DNA of 64,000 nt from AC-32 sp963813435. GTDB taxonomy: Bacteria; Actinomycetota; Thermoleophilia; Gaiellales; Gaiellaceae. The notes under the pieces are model-generated. The model was not told the DNA's origin, searched no databases, and saw only the letters and a list, made by a program, of their open reading frames with translations. Shown in pieces: positions 9,082 through 19,361 of this stretch (the first letter of the stretch is position 1; each line of letters begins with the position of its first letter). The stretch covers positions 1,530,957 to 1,594,956 of the forward strand of contig CAWEYY010000003.1 of assembly GCA_963813435.1 (NCBI GenBank), in the 5' to 3' direction. The translations under genes and the position numbers were made by a program.

Positions 9082-10949
9082 CAGCGCACCGCCACCAGGA
9101 CCACGGTGAGGACCGTGAGGCTCGCGATGATCGCGAACGCGTACGTGCGCACGAGTCCCGTCTGCAGGCTGCGGGTGGCCTGGCCGAGCCCGCGCATTCC
9201 CTGGCCCAGCTCACGGAGCGAGCCGAACACGATCGGCCGCTCGACGAAGCGGAGGAGCCCCTGCGCGAGCAGGACCGCCGGCCGGTAGAAGATCGCGTCG
9301 TAGACCTCGTCGAAGTAGAACTTGCGCTCGAGGAGCGCCAGCGGCTCGGGCGCCTTGGCGCGGCGGGCTCCGTAGATCCACCACGCGATCCCGATCCCGG
9401 CGAGCCCGAGCAGGACCGCGCAGACGCTCGAGACGACCTCCTGCGCGCTGCTCGGCTCGACGAGCGGCGGCGCGACCGGGTCGAGCCAGTCGGAGATCGG
9501 CGTCCAGAGCTGGAACACCTGGATGAAGCCGGCGAAGGCCGCCAGCACGGTGAGGATCGCGACCGGCACGCCGAGCGAGATCCCCGGCACGTCCTTGACC
9601 GGCGCATGGATATCGCGAACCTTCGTCTCGCCCCAGAAGGCGAGGAAGATCATCCGGAACGTGTAGAGGCCGGTCAGGAAGCAGCCGACCATCCCGACCA
9701 CCCAGAGGATCTCGCCGTACCAGCCCTCGGCGAGCGCCGACGAGAGGATCGGGTCCTTCGAGAAGAAGCCCGAGAACACGGGCATTCCCGCGAGCGCGAG
9801 GCCGCCGACGATGAATGCCCAGTAGGTCCGCGGCAGCAGCGTGCGCAGCCCGCCCATCTTCCGCAGGTCCTGCTCGTCCGAGAGCGCGTGGATCACGATC
9901 CCCGCGGCCATGAAGAGCAGCGCCTTGAAGAACGCGTGCGTCAACAGGTGGAACATCCCCGTGGCGTAGGCGCCGATCCCGACCGCGAGGAACATGTAGC
10001 CGATCTGCGACATCGTCGAGTACGCGATCACGCGCTTGATGTCCGTCTGGACGAGCGCGATCAGGCCGGCGACGAGCAGGGTCGCCGCGCCGAGGCCGGC
10101 TGCGACGTCCTGCACCTTCGGCGCGGCCTCGAAGAGCGCGTTGCAGCGGACGATCAGGTAGACGCCCGCGGTCACCATGGTCGCGGCGTGGATGAGGGCG
10201 CTGACAGGCGTCGGGCCCTCCATCGCGTCCGGAAGCCACGTCTGGAGCGGGAGCTGGGCCGACTTCGCCACCGCGCCGCCGAGCAGCCCGAGCGCGACCA
10301 GGTTCGCCACGGTCGGGCTGAGGCCGCCCGCCGCGGGGAAGACGACGCCGAAGTCGAGCGAGCCCGTCTGCTGGACGAGCAGGAACAGCGCGAGCGCCAT
10401 CGTCGCGTCGCCGAACGCGTTCATGATGAACGCCTTCTTGGCTGCGGCGACCGCGGTCGGCCGCTCGTGCCAGAACCCGATCAGCAGGTACGAGGAGAGG
10501 CCGACCAGACCCCAGCCGGCGAGCAGGATCAGCAGGTTCCCCGCCTGGACCAGCAGGAGCATCGAGAAGACGAACAGCGCCATGTACGCGAAGTAGCGGC
10601 GCTCCTCGTCGTCGCCCTCCATGTAGCCGATCGAGTACGCAACGATGAGGAACCCGACCCCGGCGACGATCAGCATCATGTACACGGAGAGCTGGTCGAC
10701 CTGGATTCCCAGGTTGAACACGTAACTGCCGGCGGTGAGCCAGTGCCAGAGCACGGACGTGTGCGTCCGATCCCCGGGCGAGTCGCCGAGGAGGAGCGCG
10801 AAGGTGACGAGGGCCGCGACGAAGGAGACGCCGACCGAGGCCGTGGCCAGGTAGCCGGCGCCGCGGCGCGAGATGCGCTCGCCCGCGAGCATGATCAGGA
10901 GCGTCGCGCCGAGCGGCGCGAAGAGGCAGATCCAGGCGGCGATGGTCAA
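9081..10949 (-). CDS. nuoL: NADH-quinone oxidoreductase subunit L
   Basis: The 622-aa product carries the NuoL/antiporter core: NLLILLAGWGLVGLSSYLLIGFWHERPTA, KSAQLPLQTWLPDAMEGPTPVSALIHAATMVTAGVYL, KRVIAYSTMSQIGYMFLAVG and THAFFKALLFMAAGIVIHALSDEQDLRKMGG. The C-terminal part holds the lateral helix region of NuoL and a final helix (YAFAIIASLTVLTVVLVAV). The start is TTG (TTGA overlapping the nuoK stop); no other start precedes the conserved AAWICLFAPLGATL. Confidence 0.97.
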   Translation of the reverse strand: MTIAAWICLFAPLGATLLIMLAGERISRRGAGYLATASVGVSFVAALVTFALLLGDSPGDRTHTSVLWHWLTAGSYVFNLGIQVDQLSVYMMLIVAGVGFLIVAYSIGYMEGDDEERRYFAYMALFVFSMLLLVQAGNLLILLAGWGLVGLSSYLLIGFWHERPTAVAAAKKAFIMNAFGDATMALALFLLVQQTGSLDFGVVFPAAGGLSPTVANLVALGLLGGAVAKSAQLPLQTWLPDAMEGPTPVSALIHAATMVTAGVYLIVRCNALFEAAPKVQDVAAGLGAATLLVAGLIALVQTDIKRVIAYSTMSQIGYMFLAVGIGAYATGMFHLLTHAFFKALLFMAAGIVIHALSDEQDLRKMGGLRTLLPRTYWAFIVGGLALAGMPVFSGFFSKDPILSSALAEGWYGEILWVVGMVGCFLTGLYTFRMIFLAFWGETKVRDIHAPVKDVPGISLGVPVAILTVLAAFAGFIQVFQLWTPISDWLDPVAPPLVEPSSAQEVVSSVCAVLLGLAGIGIAWWIYGARRAKAPEPLALLERKFYFDEVYDAIFYRPAVLLAQGLLRFVERPIVFGSLRELGQGMRGLGQATRSLQTGLVRTYAFAIIASLTVLTVVLVAVR

Positions 10950-11254
10950 CCGCGCAGCGTCCTGAGCTTGTCCACGTCGAGTTCGAGCCGCCGCCTGGCC
11001 ATCGCGACGATCAGGCCCAGCCCGACGACGACCTCCGAGGCCGCGATCGCCATCACGGTCAGGGCGAAGATCTGCCCGTCGCCGTTGCCGTGGAGGCGTG
11101 CGAACGCGATCAGGGCGAGGTTCGCCCCGTTGAGCATGATCTCGAGCGAGAGCAGGATGATTAGCGGGCTCCTCCGGATCAGGACCCCGAGCGCCCCGGT
11201 CGTGAACAGGAACGCGGAGACCGCGAGATACCAGACGATGTCCGGGCCCTTCAT
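10946..11254 (-). CDS. nuoK: NADH-quinone oxidoreductase subunit K
   Basis: The 102-aa product has three helices and the family signature SPLIILLSLEIMLNGANLALIAFAR, including both buried glutamates used in proton transfer (LEIM; AASEVVVGLGLIVA). ATG at 11254 is chosen because the peptide matches NuoK from there; the frame is open further upstream but reads as non-coding. A 64-bp spacer separates it from nuoJ, and its stop overlaps the nuoL start. Confidence 0.97.
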   Translation of the reverse strand: MKGPDIVWYLAVSAFLFTTGALGVLIRRSPLIILLSLEIMLNGANLALIAFARLHGNGDGQIFALTVMAIAASEVVVGLGLIVAMARRRLELDVDKLRTLRG

Positions 11255-11318
11255 CGCCGGAACCAGCTCACCATCTGAATGCCCGTGATCCTGAAACGCG
11301 GATGCGTGTCCGGGCCTT

Positions 11319-11858
11319 TCACTTCTCCTCCGGGAGCGCGCGCGCATGGCTGCCGAGGATCACTCCGCCGACCGCGGCGATCAGCAGCGCGATCGAGGTG
11401 ATCTCGAACGCGAGCAGGTTGTCGGTCAGGAAGAGCTTCCCGATGTCGTACGGGTTGCCGGAGAAGTAGTCCGTCGCGGGCGCGTTGGTGAGGCGGCCGT
11501 CGGTCTTGAGGCCGATCACGATGATCACCTCGACCAGGAGCGCGGCCGAGGCCGCCACGGCCGCGATCGCCTGCCAGCTCGGCCCGCCTGCCCACGGCGT
11601 GTCGGCTTTCCCGCCGAGGTAGGCAATCACGAACAGGAACATCACCATCACCGCGCCCGCGTAGACGAGCACCTGCGCGGCGGCGACGAACTCGGCCGAG
11701 AGCAGCAGATAGAGGACGGCGAGCGAGGCGAGGTTCCCGATCAGGGCGAGCGCCGAGTAGAACGGGTTCGTGAACGAGACGACCGCGAGCCCCGAGCCGA
11801 GGCACGCGAACGCGGCGAGGACCCAGACGATCCAGACGAGGACGTTGCCTGCGTCCAC
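11319..11858 (-). CDS. nuoJ: NADH-quinone oxidoreductase subunit J
   Basis: The 179-aa membrane subunit begins with a GTG directly abutting the nuoI stop. It shows NPFYSALALIGNLASLAVLYLLLSAEFVAAAQVLVYAGAVMVMFLFVIAYLG, the conserved helix block of NuoJ with the pi-bulge region, and a final helix AFEITSIALLIAAVGGVILG. It forms part of the membrane-arm bridge between the quinone site and the pumps. Confidence 0.96.
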   Translation of the reverse strand: MDAGNVLVWIVWVLAAFACLGSGLAVVSFTNPFYSALALIGNLASLAVLYLLLSAEFVAAAQVLVYAGAVMVMFLFVIAYLGGKADTPWAGGPSWQAIAAVAASAALLVEVIIVIGLKTDGRLTNAPATDYFSGNPYDIGKLFLTDNLLAFEITSIALLIAAVGGVILGSHARALPEEK

Positions 11859-12356
11859 CTAGGAATGGTCCTTGTAGAACGGGATCGGCGTGTCGTAGAG
11901 GTCCGCGTCTGCGACCGGGATCTTCTTGACCGGCTCCGCGAGGAGCATGTCCTTCGTGTAGATGAGGTCGTCGCGCGAGTACTCCGAGATCTCGTACTCG
12001 TTGCCGAGCGTGATCGCGTCGAACGGGCAGGCGAGCTCGCAGTAGCCGCAGAAGATGCAGCGGCTCATGTTGATCTCGTAGATGCGCGCGTAGCGCTCGC
12101 CGGCGGAGACGCGGTCCTCCGCGGTGTTCTCGGCCGCGACGACCCGGATGCAGTCGGCCGGGCAGGCGGCCGCGCAGAGCGAGCAGCCGACGCACTTCTC
12201 GAGCCCGTTCTCGTGCGTGTGCAGCCGGTGCCGCCCGCGGAAGCGCGGGTAGACCGGGCGCTTGTACTCGGGGTACTGCTGCGTGATCGGCTTGCGGAAG
12301 ATCTGTTTGAACGTGACTCCGAAGCCCTTGACGCTGTCCAGCGGCCGCGGGCTCAT
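11859..12356 (-). CDS. nuoI: NADH-quinone oxidoreductase subunit I (two 4Fe-4S)
   Basis: The 165-aa ferredoxin-like subunit has two complete CxxCxxCxxxCP motifs at residues 55-65 (CVGCSLCAAACP) and 100-110 (CIFCGYCELACP), carrying clusters N6a and N6b that pass electrons to NuoB. ATG at 12356 is chosen because the upstream extension is not NuoI-like. It is separated from nuoH by 82 bp that hold a hairpin, the second largest break in the operon. Confidence 0.97.
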   Translation of the reverse strand: MSPRPLDSVKGFGVTFKQIFRKPITQQYPEYKRPVYPRFRGRHRLHTHENGLEKCVGCSLCAAACPADCIRVVAAENTAEDRVSAGERYARIYEINMSRCIFCGYCELACPFDAITLGNEYEISEYSRDDLIYTKDMLLAEPVKKIPVADADLYDTPIPFYKDHS

Positions 12357-12399
12357 CAGCGTTCCCCTCTCCCGAGCGAAGCGACGGGACAAACCAGTG

Positions 12400-12428
12400 C
12401 CGCGAAAAGTGTGGAGCATTTTTCGCGG
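12400..12428. promoter_or_regulatory. Inverted repeat between nuoH and nuoI
   Basis: CCGCGAAAA (12400-12408) and TTTTCGCGG (12420-12428) form a perfect 9-bp stem with an 11-nt loop. It sits in one of the few non-overlapping junctions of the operon. It may be an mRNA processing or attenuation site that tunes downstream subunit levels. In the minus-strand transcript the A/T part of the stem adjoins the loop, so it does not look like a classic terminator. Confidence 0.45.
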
Positions 12429-12438
12429 TTAGGACGCC

Positions 12439-13428
12439 TCATGAGAAGGCCACCACGCAGGCCGCGGTCACGAGCGCATTGATCGTCGCGAGGGGCAGCA
12501 GCACCTTCCAGCCGAGGTTCATCAGCTGGTCGTAGCGCAGGCGCGGGAGGGTCGCGCGCAGCCAGAGGAAGATGAACAGGATCGCGAACAGCTTGATCAG
12601 GAACCAGAGCGGCCCGAGCGGGGCCCAGGGCCCGTACCAGCCGCCGAAGAAGAGCGTCACCGCGAGCGCCGAGAGCACGATCATGTTCACGTACTCGCCC
12701 ATCTGGAAGAGGCCGAAGCGCATGCCGCTGTACTCCGTGTGGTACCCGGCGACGAGCTCGCTCTCGGCCTCCGGAAGGTCGAACGGCGGGCGGTTCGTCT
12801 CGGCGATTCCCGCGACGAAGAAGATCAGGAAGCCGACGATCTGCGGGACGAAGTACCAGATCGTGTCGTGCTGCGCGTGGACGATGGCGACGAGTGAGAG
12901 CGACTGCGCCATCACGACGACGCCGAGGACGGCGAACGTCAGCGCGACCTCGTACGAGACCATCTGCGCGCACGTGCGCATGGAGCCGAGCAGCGAGTAC
13001 TTCGAGTCCGAGGCCCAGCCGCCGACGATGAATCCGTAGATCCCGAGCGAGCTGAGGGCGAAGATCAGGACGAGCGAGATCGGGACATTCACGACCTCCC
13101 CGCTCACGTTCCATCCGGCGATGTCCCAGCCGGGCCCGAACGGGATCACGCTGAACGCGAGCAGCGCGGTGAACGCCGAGAGCACGGGAGCGCCGATGTA
13201 GAGGACGTCGACCGCGGAGGCCGGGAAGAAGCTCTCCTTGCGGATCAGCTTGACGAGGTCGGCGATCGGCTGCAGCAGCCCGAACGGCCCTGCGCGGTTC
13301 GGCCCGTAGCGGAGCTGCATCCGCGCGAGCACCTTGCGCTCGACCCAGGTCATGTAGGCGAACGTGAGCATGAGCAGGTTGATGACGAGGAACGCCTTGA
13401 TCAGCGAGATCCACCAGGCGTCGGTCAC
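12439..13428 (-). CDS. nuoH: NADH-quinone oxidoreductase subunit H
   Basis: The 329-aa product carries VERKVLARMQLRYGPNRAGPFGLLQPIADLVKLIRKE and GIAETNRPPFDLPEAESELVAGYHTEYSGMRFGLFQMGEYVNM, the two signatures of NuoH, which lines the quinone chamber with NuoB and NuoD. Eight helices. The start is GTG forming GTGA with the nuoG stop. The same frame is open much further upstream, but that part is an arginine-rich shadow of nuoG. Confidence 0.96.
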   Translation of the reverse strand: MTDAWWISLIKAFLVINLLMLTFAYMTWVERKVLARMQLRYGPNRAGPFGLLQPIADLVKLIRKESFFPASAVDVLYIGAPVLSAFTALLAFSVIPFGPGWDIAGWNVSGEVVNVPISLVLIFALSSLGIYGFIVGGWASDSKYSLLGSMRTCAQMVSYEVALTFAVLGVVVMAQSLSLVAIVHAQHDTIWYFVPQIVGFLIFFVAGIAETNRPPFDLPEAESELVAGYHTEYSGMRFGLFQMGEYVNMIVLSALAVTLFFGGWYGPWAPLGPLWFLIKLFAILFIFLWLRATLPRLRYDQLMNLGWKVLLPLATINALVTAACVVAFS

Positions 13429-15609
13429 TTGGTCACCTCCACGCGCCCGCCCAGCTCGCCCGCGTGCTCGTTGGCGATTCGCACGCTGCCCTCGCGCAGG
13501 CCGCGGCTGATCCTCGCTCGCAGCTCGAGCGAGGTGCCGTTGTGCGAGACCTTGACCGTCTCGCCGCCCGCGATCCCGCGGGACTCGGCGTCGGCGGGCG
13601 AGAGCTCGACCTCGGCCTCCGGGCGCTGGAACTGCAGCTCGGGCACCCGCTCGACGGCCGGCCCCGAGAAGAGCGGCCGGTAGCGGACGAGCTCGAGGCC
13701 CTTGCCCTCCTCGGCCACCGGCTTCTCCGGAAGCTCGAACGCCGGGGCCTCGCTGCGGGTTCTCAGCGTCGCCTGCTCGCCGACCTCGCCGAACGGGAGC
13801 CCGTCGTAGATCCGGTCCGAGAGCTCGGCGAAGACGGCCGAGGCGTGCGGCGGGATCTGGATGTCGAAGCGCTCGGCGAGCTTCGAGATCCAGGCGAGCT
13901 CGTCCGGGGCGGGCGGGATCACCGCCCGGCGCAGCCGCTGGAGCCGGCCTTCGAGGTTGACGTAGGTCCCGTCGCGCTCCAGGTAGCCGGTCCCCGGCAG
14001 GACGAGATCGGCCCAGCCGACCGCGAGGCCGTGGAACATGGACGTGATGAGGACGCTCTCTGCGTGCTCGGCGAGCGCGCGCACGCCCGGGTCGGACGCG
14101 GCCTCGTCGCCCGAGACGATCAGCAGCCCGATCGGCTCGGGGTTCGGGCCTTCCTCGTCGGAGGCTGCCGCCCAGGCGTCGGCGACTCCGCGGCCGTTCG
14201 GCGTCCTCGGCAGATGGAACGCGCCGCAACCGGGCCTGTCGGCGAAGCCGAGCTCGTGCGCGAGTGCGGCCAGGTGCCCGCCGCCGGCGCCTTCCTCGCC
14301 CGACCAGATCAGCACGGCCCGCTCGCTCTCGCGCAGGCGCTTGCCGAGCGCGTTGCGCTTGTCCGCGAGCCGGCGACAGCTCTCGACCGGGTCGCCGGTG
14401 TGCTCCACGTCGGCGCCGTGGCGGCGCGCGGCCTTGATCCAGAGGTCGACGACCGGAGCGCGCTCGGCCACCGGCTCGTCTCCGAGCACGACCACGATCT
14501 CGGCCTTGCCGATCGCGGAGAGCGGCAGCCGGAAAGCGTCGAGCGCCGGGCTCGTCTCCTCGAGCAGCACCGCGGAGTGCGCGCCGAGCCCCTCGCGCAG
14601 AAGCCGGCCGAGCGCGTACGCCTGCTCGACGGTCTCCGACCCGGAGAGGGCGGTCACGATCCTTCCTTCGGCGGCGCGCAGGAGCTTCTCTGCCTGGTCG
14701 AGCGCGTCGTCCCAGGAGAGCTCCTCGAACCCGCGGCGCCGGACGCGGAGGAGCGGGTCGGCGATCCGGTCGCGTGCGTAGAGGTGCGAGAACGCGAATC
14801 GGCCCTTGTCGCACAGCCAGCCCTCGTCGACCTCGGGGTGATTGCGCGAGAGGATCCGCTTGACCTTGCCCTCGCGCGTGGTGGCCTGGATGTTGCAGCC
14901 GACCGGGCAGAGACCGCAGACCGTCGGCACGTTCTGGATCTCCCACGGCCGACCCTCGAAGCGGTACTGCGTCGAGGTCAGCGCGCCGACCGGGCAGAGC
15001 TCGATCACGTTCCCGGAGAACGGCGCGCGGTACGGCTCATCCTCGAACGTGGCGATGATCGACTGCGCGCCGCGGTTGCGCGCCACGAGCTGGCCGTCCT
15101 CGGCGACGCTCTCGGAGAAGCGCGTGCAGCGGTAGCAGAGGATGCAGCGCTCGCGGTCGAGCGCGATCGCCGGCGAGATCGGGATCGGCTTCTCGAACGT
15201 CCGCTTCGGGAAGGTCATGCGCGTGTTGCCCGGGCCCCAGCGGAACGTGAGGTCCTGCAGCGGGCACTCGCCGCCCTTGTCGCAGACCGGGCAGTCGAGC
15301 GGGTGGTTGACGAGGATGAACTCGAGCGTCGCCTCCTGGCCCTCGGCCGCCTTCTCGGAGGTCTGCGCGGTGTGGACGACCATCCCGTCCTGCGCGGTCA
15401 GCGTGCACGCGGCCTGGAGCTTCGGCATCCCCTCGATCTCGCAGAGGCACATGCGGCACGCGCCGACCGCCGGGCCGAGTCGCGGCTCGTAGCAGAAGAC
15501 GGGGATCTCGATCCCGGCCGCCAGGGCCGTCTCGACCAGGCCCGTCCCCGGCGCGACCTGCACCTCTCGCCCGTCGACGGGACGGTGACGGTGGCCAGCT
15601 CGGGCGTGC

Positions 15610-15613
<4 letters not shown>
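13425..15613 (-). CDS. nuoG: NADH-quinone oxidoreductase subunit G, frameshift near codon 12
   Basis: The native start is ATG at 15613, coupled to the nuoF stop (ATGA) and reading MSTPELATVTVP. The rest of the protein is in another frame starting VDGREVQVAPGTGLVETALAAG; the switch is at the GGG (minus CCC) of 15579-15581, where one missing C would restore VTVPVDGREV. Downstream all Fe-S motifs are intact: FCYEPRLGPAVGACRMCLC (2Fe-2S), HPLDCPVCDKGGECPLQ, ERCILCYRCTRF, IELCPVGAL and CGLCPVGCNIQATT. Then follows a molybdopterin-oxidoreductase-like domain. About 729 aa when corrected. A lone indel in an otherwise perfect operon is most likely a sequence error. Confidence 0.93.
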
Positions 15614-16915
<1,302 letters not shown>

Positions 16916-16926
<11 letters not shown>

Positions 16927-17386
16927 CGCGCAGCTCCTTCACCATCTGCGAGACGTCCTCCGCGCGCACGGGCTCGTGGTAGCGGGAGTCCACGGAGACG
17001 ACGACCGCCTTCCCGCAGCCGCCCGCGCACTCGATCGCGCGCAGCGTGAACTGCCCGTCCTCGGTCGTCTCGCCGGGCTCGATGCCGAGCTCCTCCTCGA
17101 AGGCCTCGAGCACCTGCTGCGCGCCGACGAGCGCGCACGAGAGGTTCGTGCAGACCTCGACCAGATGCGTGCCCACGGGCTCCAGGTGGAACATGTCGTA
17201 GAAGGACGCGACCGCCTGGCAATACGCAGGCGTCAGGTCGAGCGCGTCGCCGACCTCGCGCAGCGCCTCGGGCGGGAGCCAGCCGCCGTGCTTCTCCTGC
17301 GCGAGCCGCAACGCGGGCAGCACGGCCGAGCGCGAGTCCGGATAGACCGCCGCCACCTTGCGGATCTCGCTCGCCAACTCGGTCAC
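16916..17386 (-). CDS. nuoE: NADH-quinone oxidoreductase subunit E (2Fe-2S)
   Basis: The 156-aa thioredoxin-like subunit has the N1a ligands in CTNLSC and CAGGCGKA, spaced as expected, and a helical N-terminus (AVLPALRLAQEKHGGWLPPEALREVGDAL). GTG at 17386 forms GTGA with the nuoD stop. The frame is open upstream but that part is not NuoE-like. Confidence 0.96.
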
Positions 17387-18675
17387 CGATCCACCTCGCC
17401 CATGACCGTGTCGAGCGAGCCGACGATCGCGATCATGTCCGCGATCAGCGCGTCGGACATGCAGGTCGCCGTCGCCTCGAGCGCGACGAAGCTCGGCGCC
17501 CGGAACTTCACGCGCCACGGCCTCGGCCCGCCGTCGGACACCGCGTAGCAGCCGAGCTCGCCGCGCGCCGACTCGACCGTGACGTAGACCTCGCCCTCGG
17601 GAACGCGGTAGCCCTCGGTGACGATCTTGAAGTGGTGGATCAGCGACTCCATCGAGGTGTGCAGCTCCTCGCGCGGCGGGAGCACCACCTTGCGGTCGTC
17701 CGCGATCCACGGCTCGCCTTCCATCTCCTCGAGCCGGTCGAGGCACTGGCCGACGATGCGGGTCGATTCCCGCATCTCGTCCATGTGCACCTTGTACCGG
17801 TCCCAGACGTCACCGTTTCCGTAAGTGGGCACGCGGAAGTCGACCTCGTCGTAGGCGAGGTACGGCTGTGCCTTCCGGAGGTCCCACTCGACCCCGGAGG
17901 CGCGGAGGACCGGGCCCGACTGCCCGAGCGCGATCGCGTCCTCGGCCGAAAGGAGCCCGATGCCCTTCGTCCGCTCGAGCCAGATCTCGTTCTGGTCGAC
18001 GAGCGCCTCGTAGTCGTCGACGGCCTTCGGCATCCAGTCCACGAACTTGCGCGCGTCGGGATAGAACCCGCGCGGGATGTCTTCGGCCAGGCCGCCGGCC
18101 TGGAAGTAGCGCGTGTGCATGCGCGTCCCGGTGACCATCTCGGAGAGGTCGAGGATCTGGTCGCGCTCGCGAAAGCAGTACCAGAACATCGAGATCGCCC
18201 CGAGCTCGAGCGCGGCGGTCCCGAGCCACACGAGGTGCGAGTGGATCCGGTTGAGCTCGGAGAGGCACATGCGCATCCACGTCGCCTTCCGCGGGACCTC
18301 GAGCCCGAGCAGCTCCTCGATCGCGAGCACGAAGACGAGCTCGTTGTTCTGGAAGGAGAGGTAGTCGATCCGCTCCGGGTACGTGATCGCCTTCCACCAC
18401 GTCTTGGCCTCCATGTTCTTCTCGAACCCGGTGTGCAGGTAGCCGACGACCGCGCGCAGCCCGACCACGGTCTCGCCGTGGAGGTCGACCACGAGCCGGA
18501 GGACGCCGTGCGTCGACGGGTGGTTCGGGCCGAAGTTGACCTGGAGGATGTCCTCCGAGCCCTGCAGCTCCTCCGAGATGAGCAGGCTCGTCGGGATCGG
18601 CGAGGGAATGCGTGTGCCTTCGTAGATCCGCGGCCTCTCGGAGGCTATCGCCACTAGTGGTTCTTCCGGTGGCAT
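17383..18675 (-). CDS. nuoD: NADH-quinone oxidoreductase subunit D
   Basis: The 430-aa (or 423-aa) subunit shows NFGPNHPSTHGVLRLVVDLHGE with the quinone-site His, GYLHTGFEKNME, ERIDYLSFQNNE, RMCLSELNRIHSHLVWLG and the C-terminal MIAIVGSLDTVMGEVDR. ATG at 18675 is given, but no ribosome site precedes it and it lies inside the 5' arm of a long inverted repeat. GTG at 18654, with GGAAG upstream, would place the whole structured element between genes and still keep the conserved body. Confidence 0.95.
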   Translation of the reverse strand: MPPEEPLVAIASERPRIYEGTRIPSPIPTSLLISEELQGSEDILQVNFGPNHPSTHGVLRLVVDLHGETVVGLRAVVGYLHTGFEKNMEAKTWWKAITYPERIDYLSFQNNELVFVLAIEELLGLEVPRKATWMRMCLSELNRIHSHLVWLGTAALELGAISMFWYCFRERDQILDLSEMVTGTRMHTRYFQAGGLAEDIPRGFYPDARKFVDWMPKAVDDYEALVDQNEIWLERTKGIGLLSAEDAIALGQSGPVLRASGVEWDLRKAQPYLAYDEVDFRVPTYGNGDVWDRYKVHMDEMRESTRIVGQCLDRLEEMEGEPWIADDRKVVLPPREELHTSMESLIHHFKIVTEGYRVPEGEVYVTVESARGELGCYAVSDGGPRPWRVKFRAPSFVALEATATCMSDALIADMIAIVGSLDTVMGEVDR

Positions 18676-18819
18676 TGGTGGATGCCTGGGTCGGGAGCAC
18701 CAAGCCAGGCAAGGACGCAGGGAGGGCGCGGGCTATGAAGCCCGGGCCCGACTGAGGACGCGGCCTGGCACAGCGTGATCACGGGCCAGGCGCCGCCGGA
18801 TGTTGCCGGGAGAACCACT
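18656..18819 (+). ncRNA. Candidate 164-nt structured RNA between nuoC and nuoD
   Basis: The ends pair over 19 bp: AGTGGTTCTTCCGGTGGCA (18656-18674) with TGTTGCCGGGAGAACCACT (18801-18819). Four of these pairs are G-U wobbles only if the plus strand is the RNA; on the minus strand they become A-C mismatches. Inside are three hairpins: GCCTGG/CCAGGC (18684-18689 with 18705-18710); GGGC-CGGGCT/AGCCCG-GCCC (18724-18749, one mismatch, ATGA loop); and CCTGGC/GCCAGG (18764-18769 with 18785-18790). A closed multi-branch fold is clear. The strand, and whether it acts as RNA or as a leader within the nuo mRNA, are inference. It overlaps the end of nuoC and the annotated start of nuoD. Confidence 0.6.
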
Positions 18820-19361
18820 TACTCCTCCCCCGAGAAGCGGACCGGCTCGCCGCCGATCGGGTAGTCCTTGCGCAGCGGGTGGCCCTCCCAGTCGTCCTCG
18901 AGCAGGATCCGCGAGAGGTTCGGATGGCCGTGGACGTTGACCCCCATCAGGTCGTAGGCCTCGCGTTCGTGCCAGTCCGCGGTCGGCCACACCGGGACGA
19001 CGCTCGGCACTGGCTCGTCCTCGTCGAGCCAGGTCTGGACACGCACGCGCTTGCCGTCGGGGATCGCGAGCAGGTGGTAGCTCATCGAGAAGCGCTTCGG
19101 CTTCGGGTCCGGAAGCCGCTCGAGCCCGGACGCCCCGGGCCGGTTCAGGTCGCGGCCGCCGGCGGTGCCGATGTAGCCGGCGACGCCGTGCTCGCCCCAG
19201 CCGAGGTAGTCGGCGGCGGCGACGTCCGAGAGGAAGTTGAAGCCCTCGCTGTCGCGCAGGTACGTGCAGGCCTCGACCAGGCGAGCCGGGTCGACCACGA
19301 TCGTGATCTCACCGTGTGCGTCGCGCGTCTCGATGAGGCCGGGGACGGCGTCGTAGCTCAG
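18819..19361 (-). CDS. nuoC: NADH-quinone oxidoreductase subunit C
   Basis: The 180-aa product has the 30-kDa subunit pattern: ETRDAHGEITIVVDPARLVEACTYLRDSEGFNFLSDVAAADYLG and, near the end, WHEREAYDLMGVNVHGHPNLSRILLEDDWEGHPLRKDYP. No ATG, GTG or TTG is available in frame before this body. The best start is CTG at 19361, forming CTGA with the nuoB stop, in line with the GTGA/ATGA/TTGA couplings elsewhere in the operon. A hidden indel is the alternative. Its TAA lies at the edge of the structured element. Confidence 0.93.
   Translation of the reverse strand: MSYDAVPGLIETRDAHGEITIVVDPARLVEACTYLRDSEGFNFLSDVAAADYLGWGEHGVAGYIGTAGGRDLNRPGASGLERLPDPKPKRFSMSYHLLAIPDGKRVRVQTWLDEDEPVPSVVPVWPTADWHEREAYDLMGVNVHGHPNLSRILLEDDWEGHPLRKDYPIGGEPVRFSGEE

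Noticed and set aside
9606..11288. Long plus-strand open frame (560 codons) opposite nuoL/nuoK
   Set aside because: It is Arg/Glu/Asp/His-rich with no domain and is the antisense shadow of GC-rich nuo codons; similar long antisense frames at 6233-7543 and 13464-15995 were dropped for the same reason.
13429..14946. Upstream extension of the nuoH frame to 835 codons
   Set aside because: The extra part overlaps nuoG in another frame and is arginine-rich noise; NuoH homology and the GTGA coupling set the start at 13428.
18656..18819. MITE or insertion-sequence remnant explained by the terminal inverted repeat
   Set aside because: No target-site duplication can be seen, and the mismatches in the arms are exactly G-U compatible on one strand, which fits RNA pairing better; kept as ncRNA candidate.
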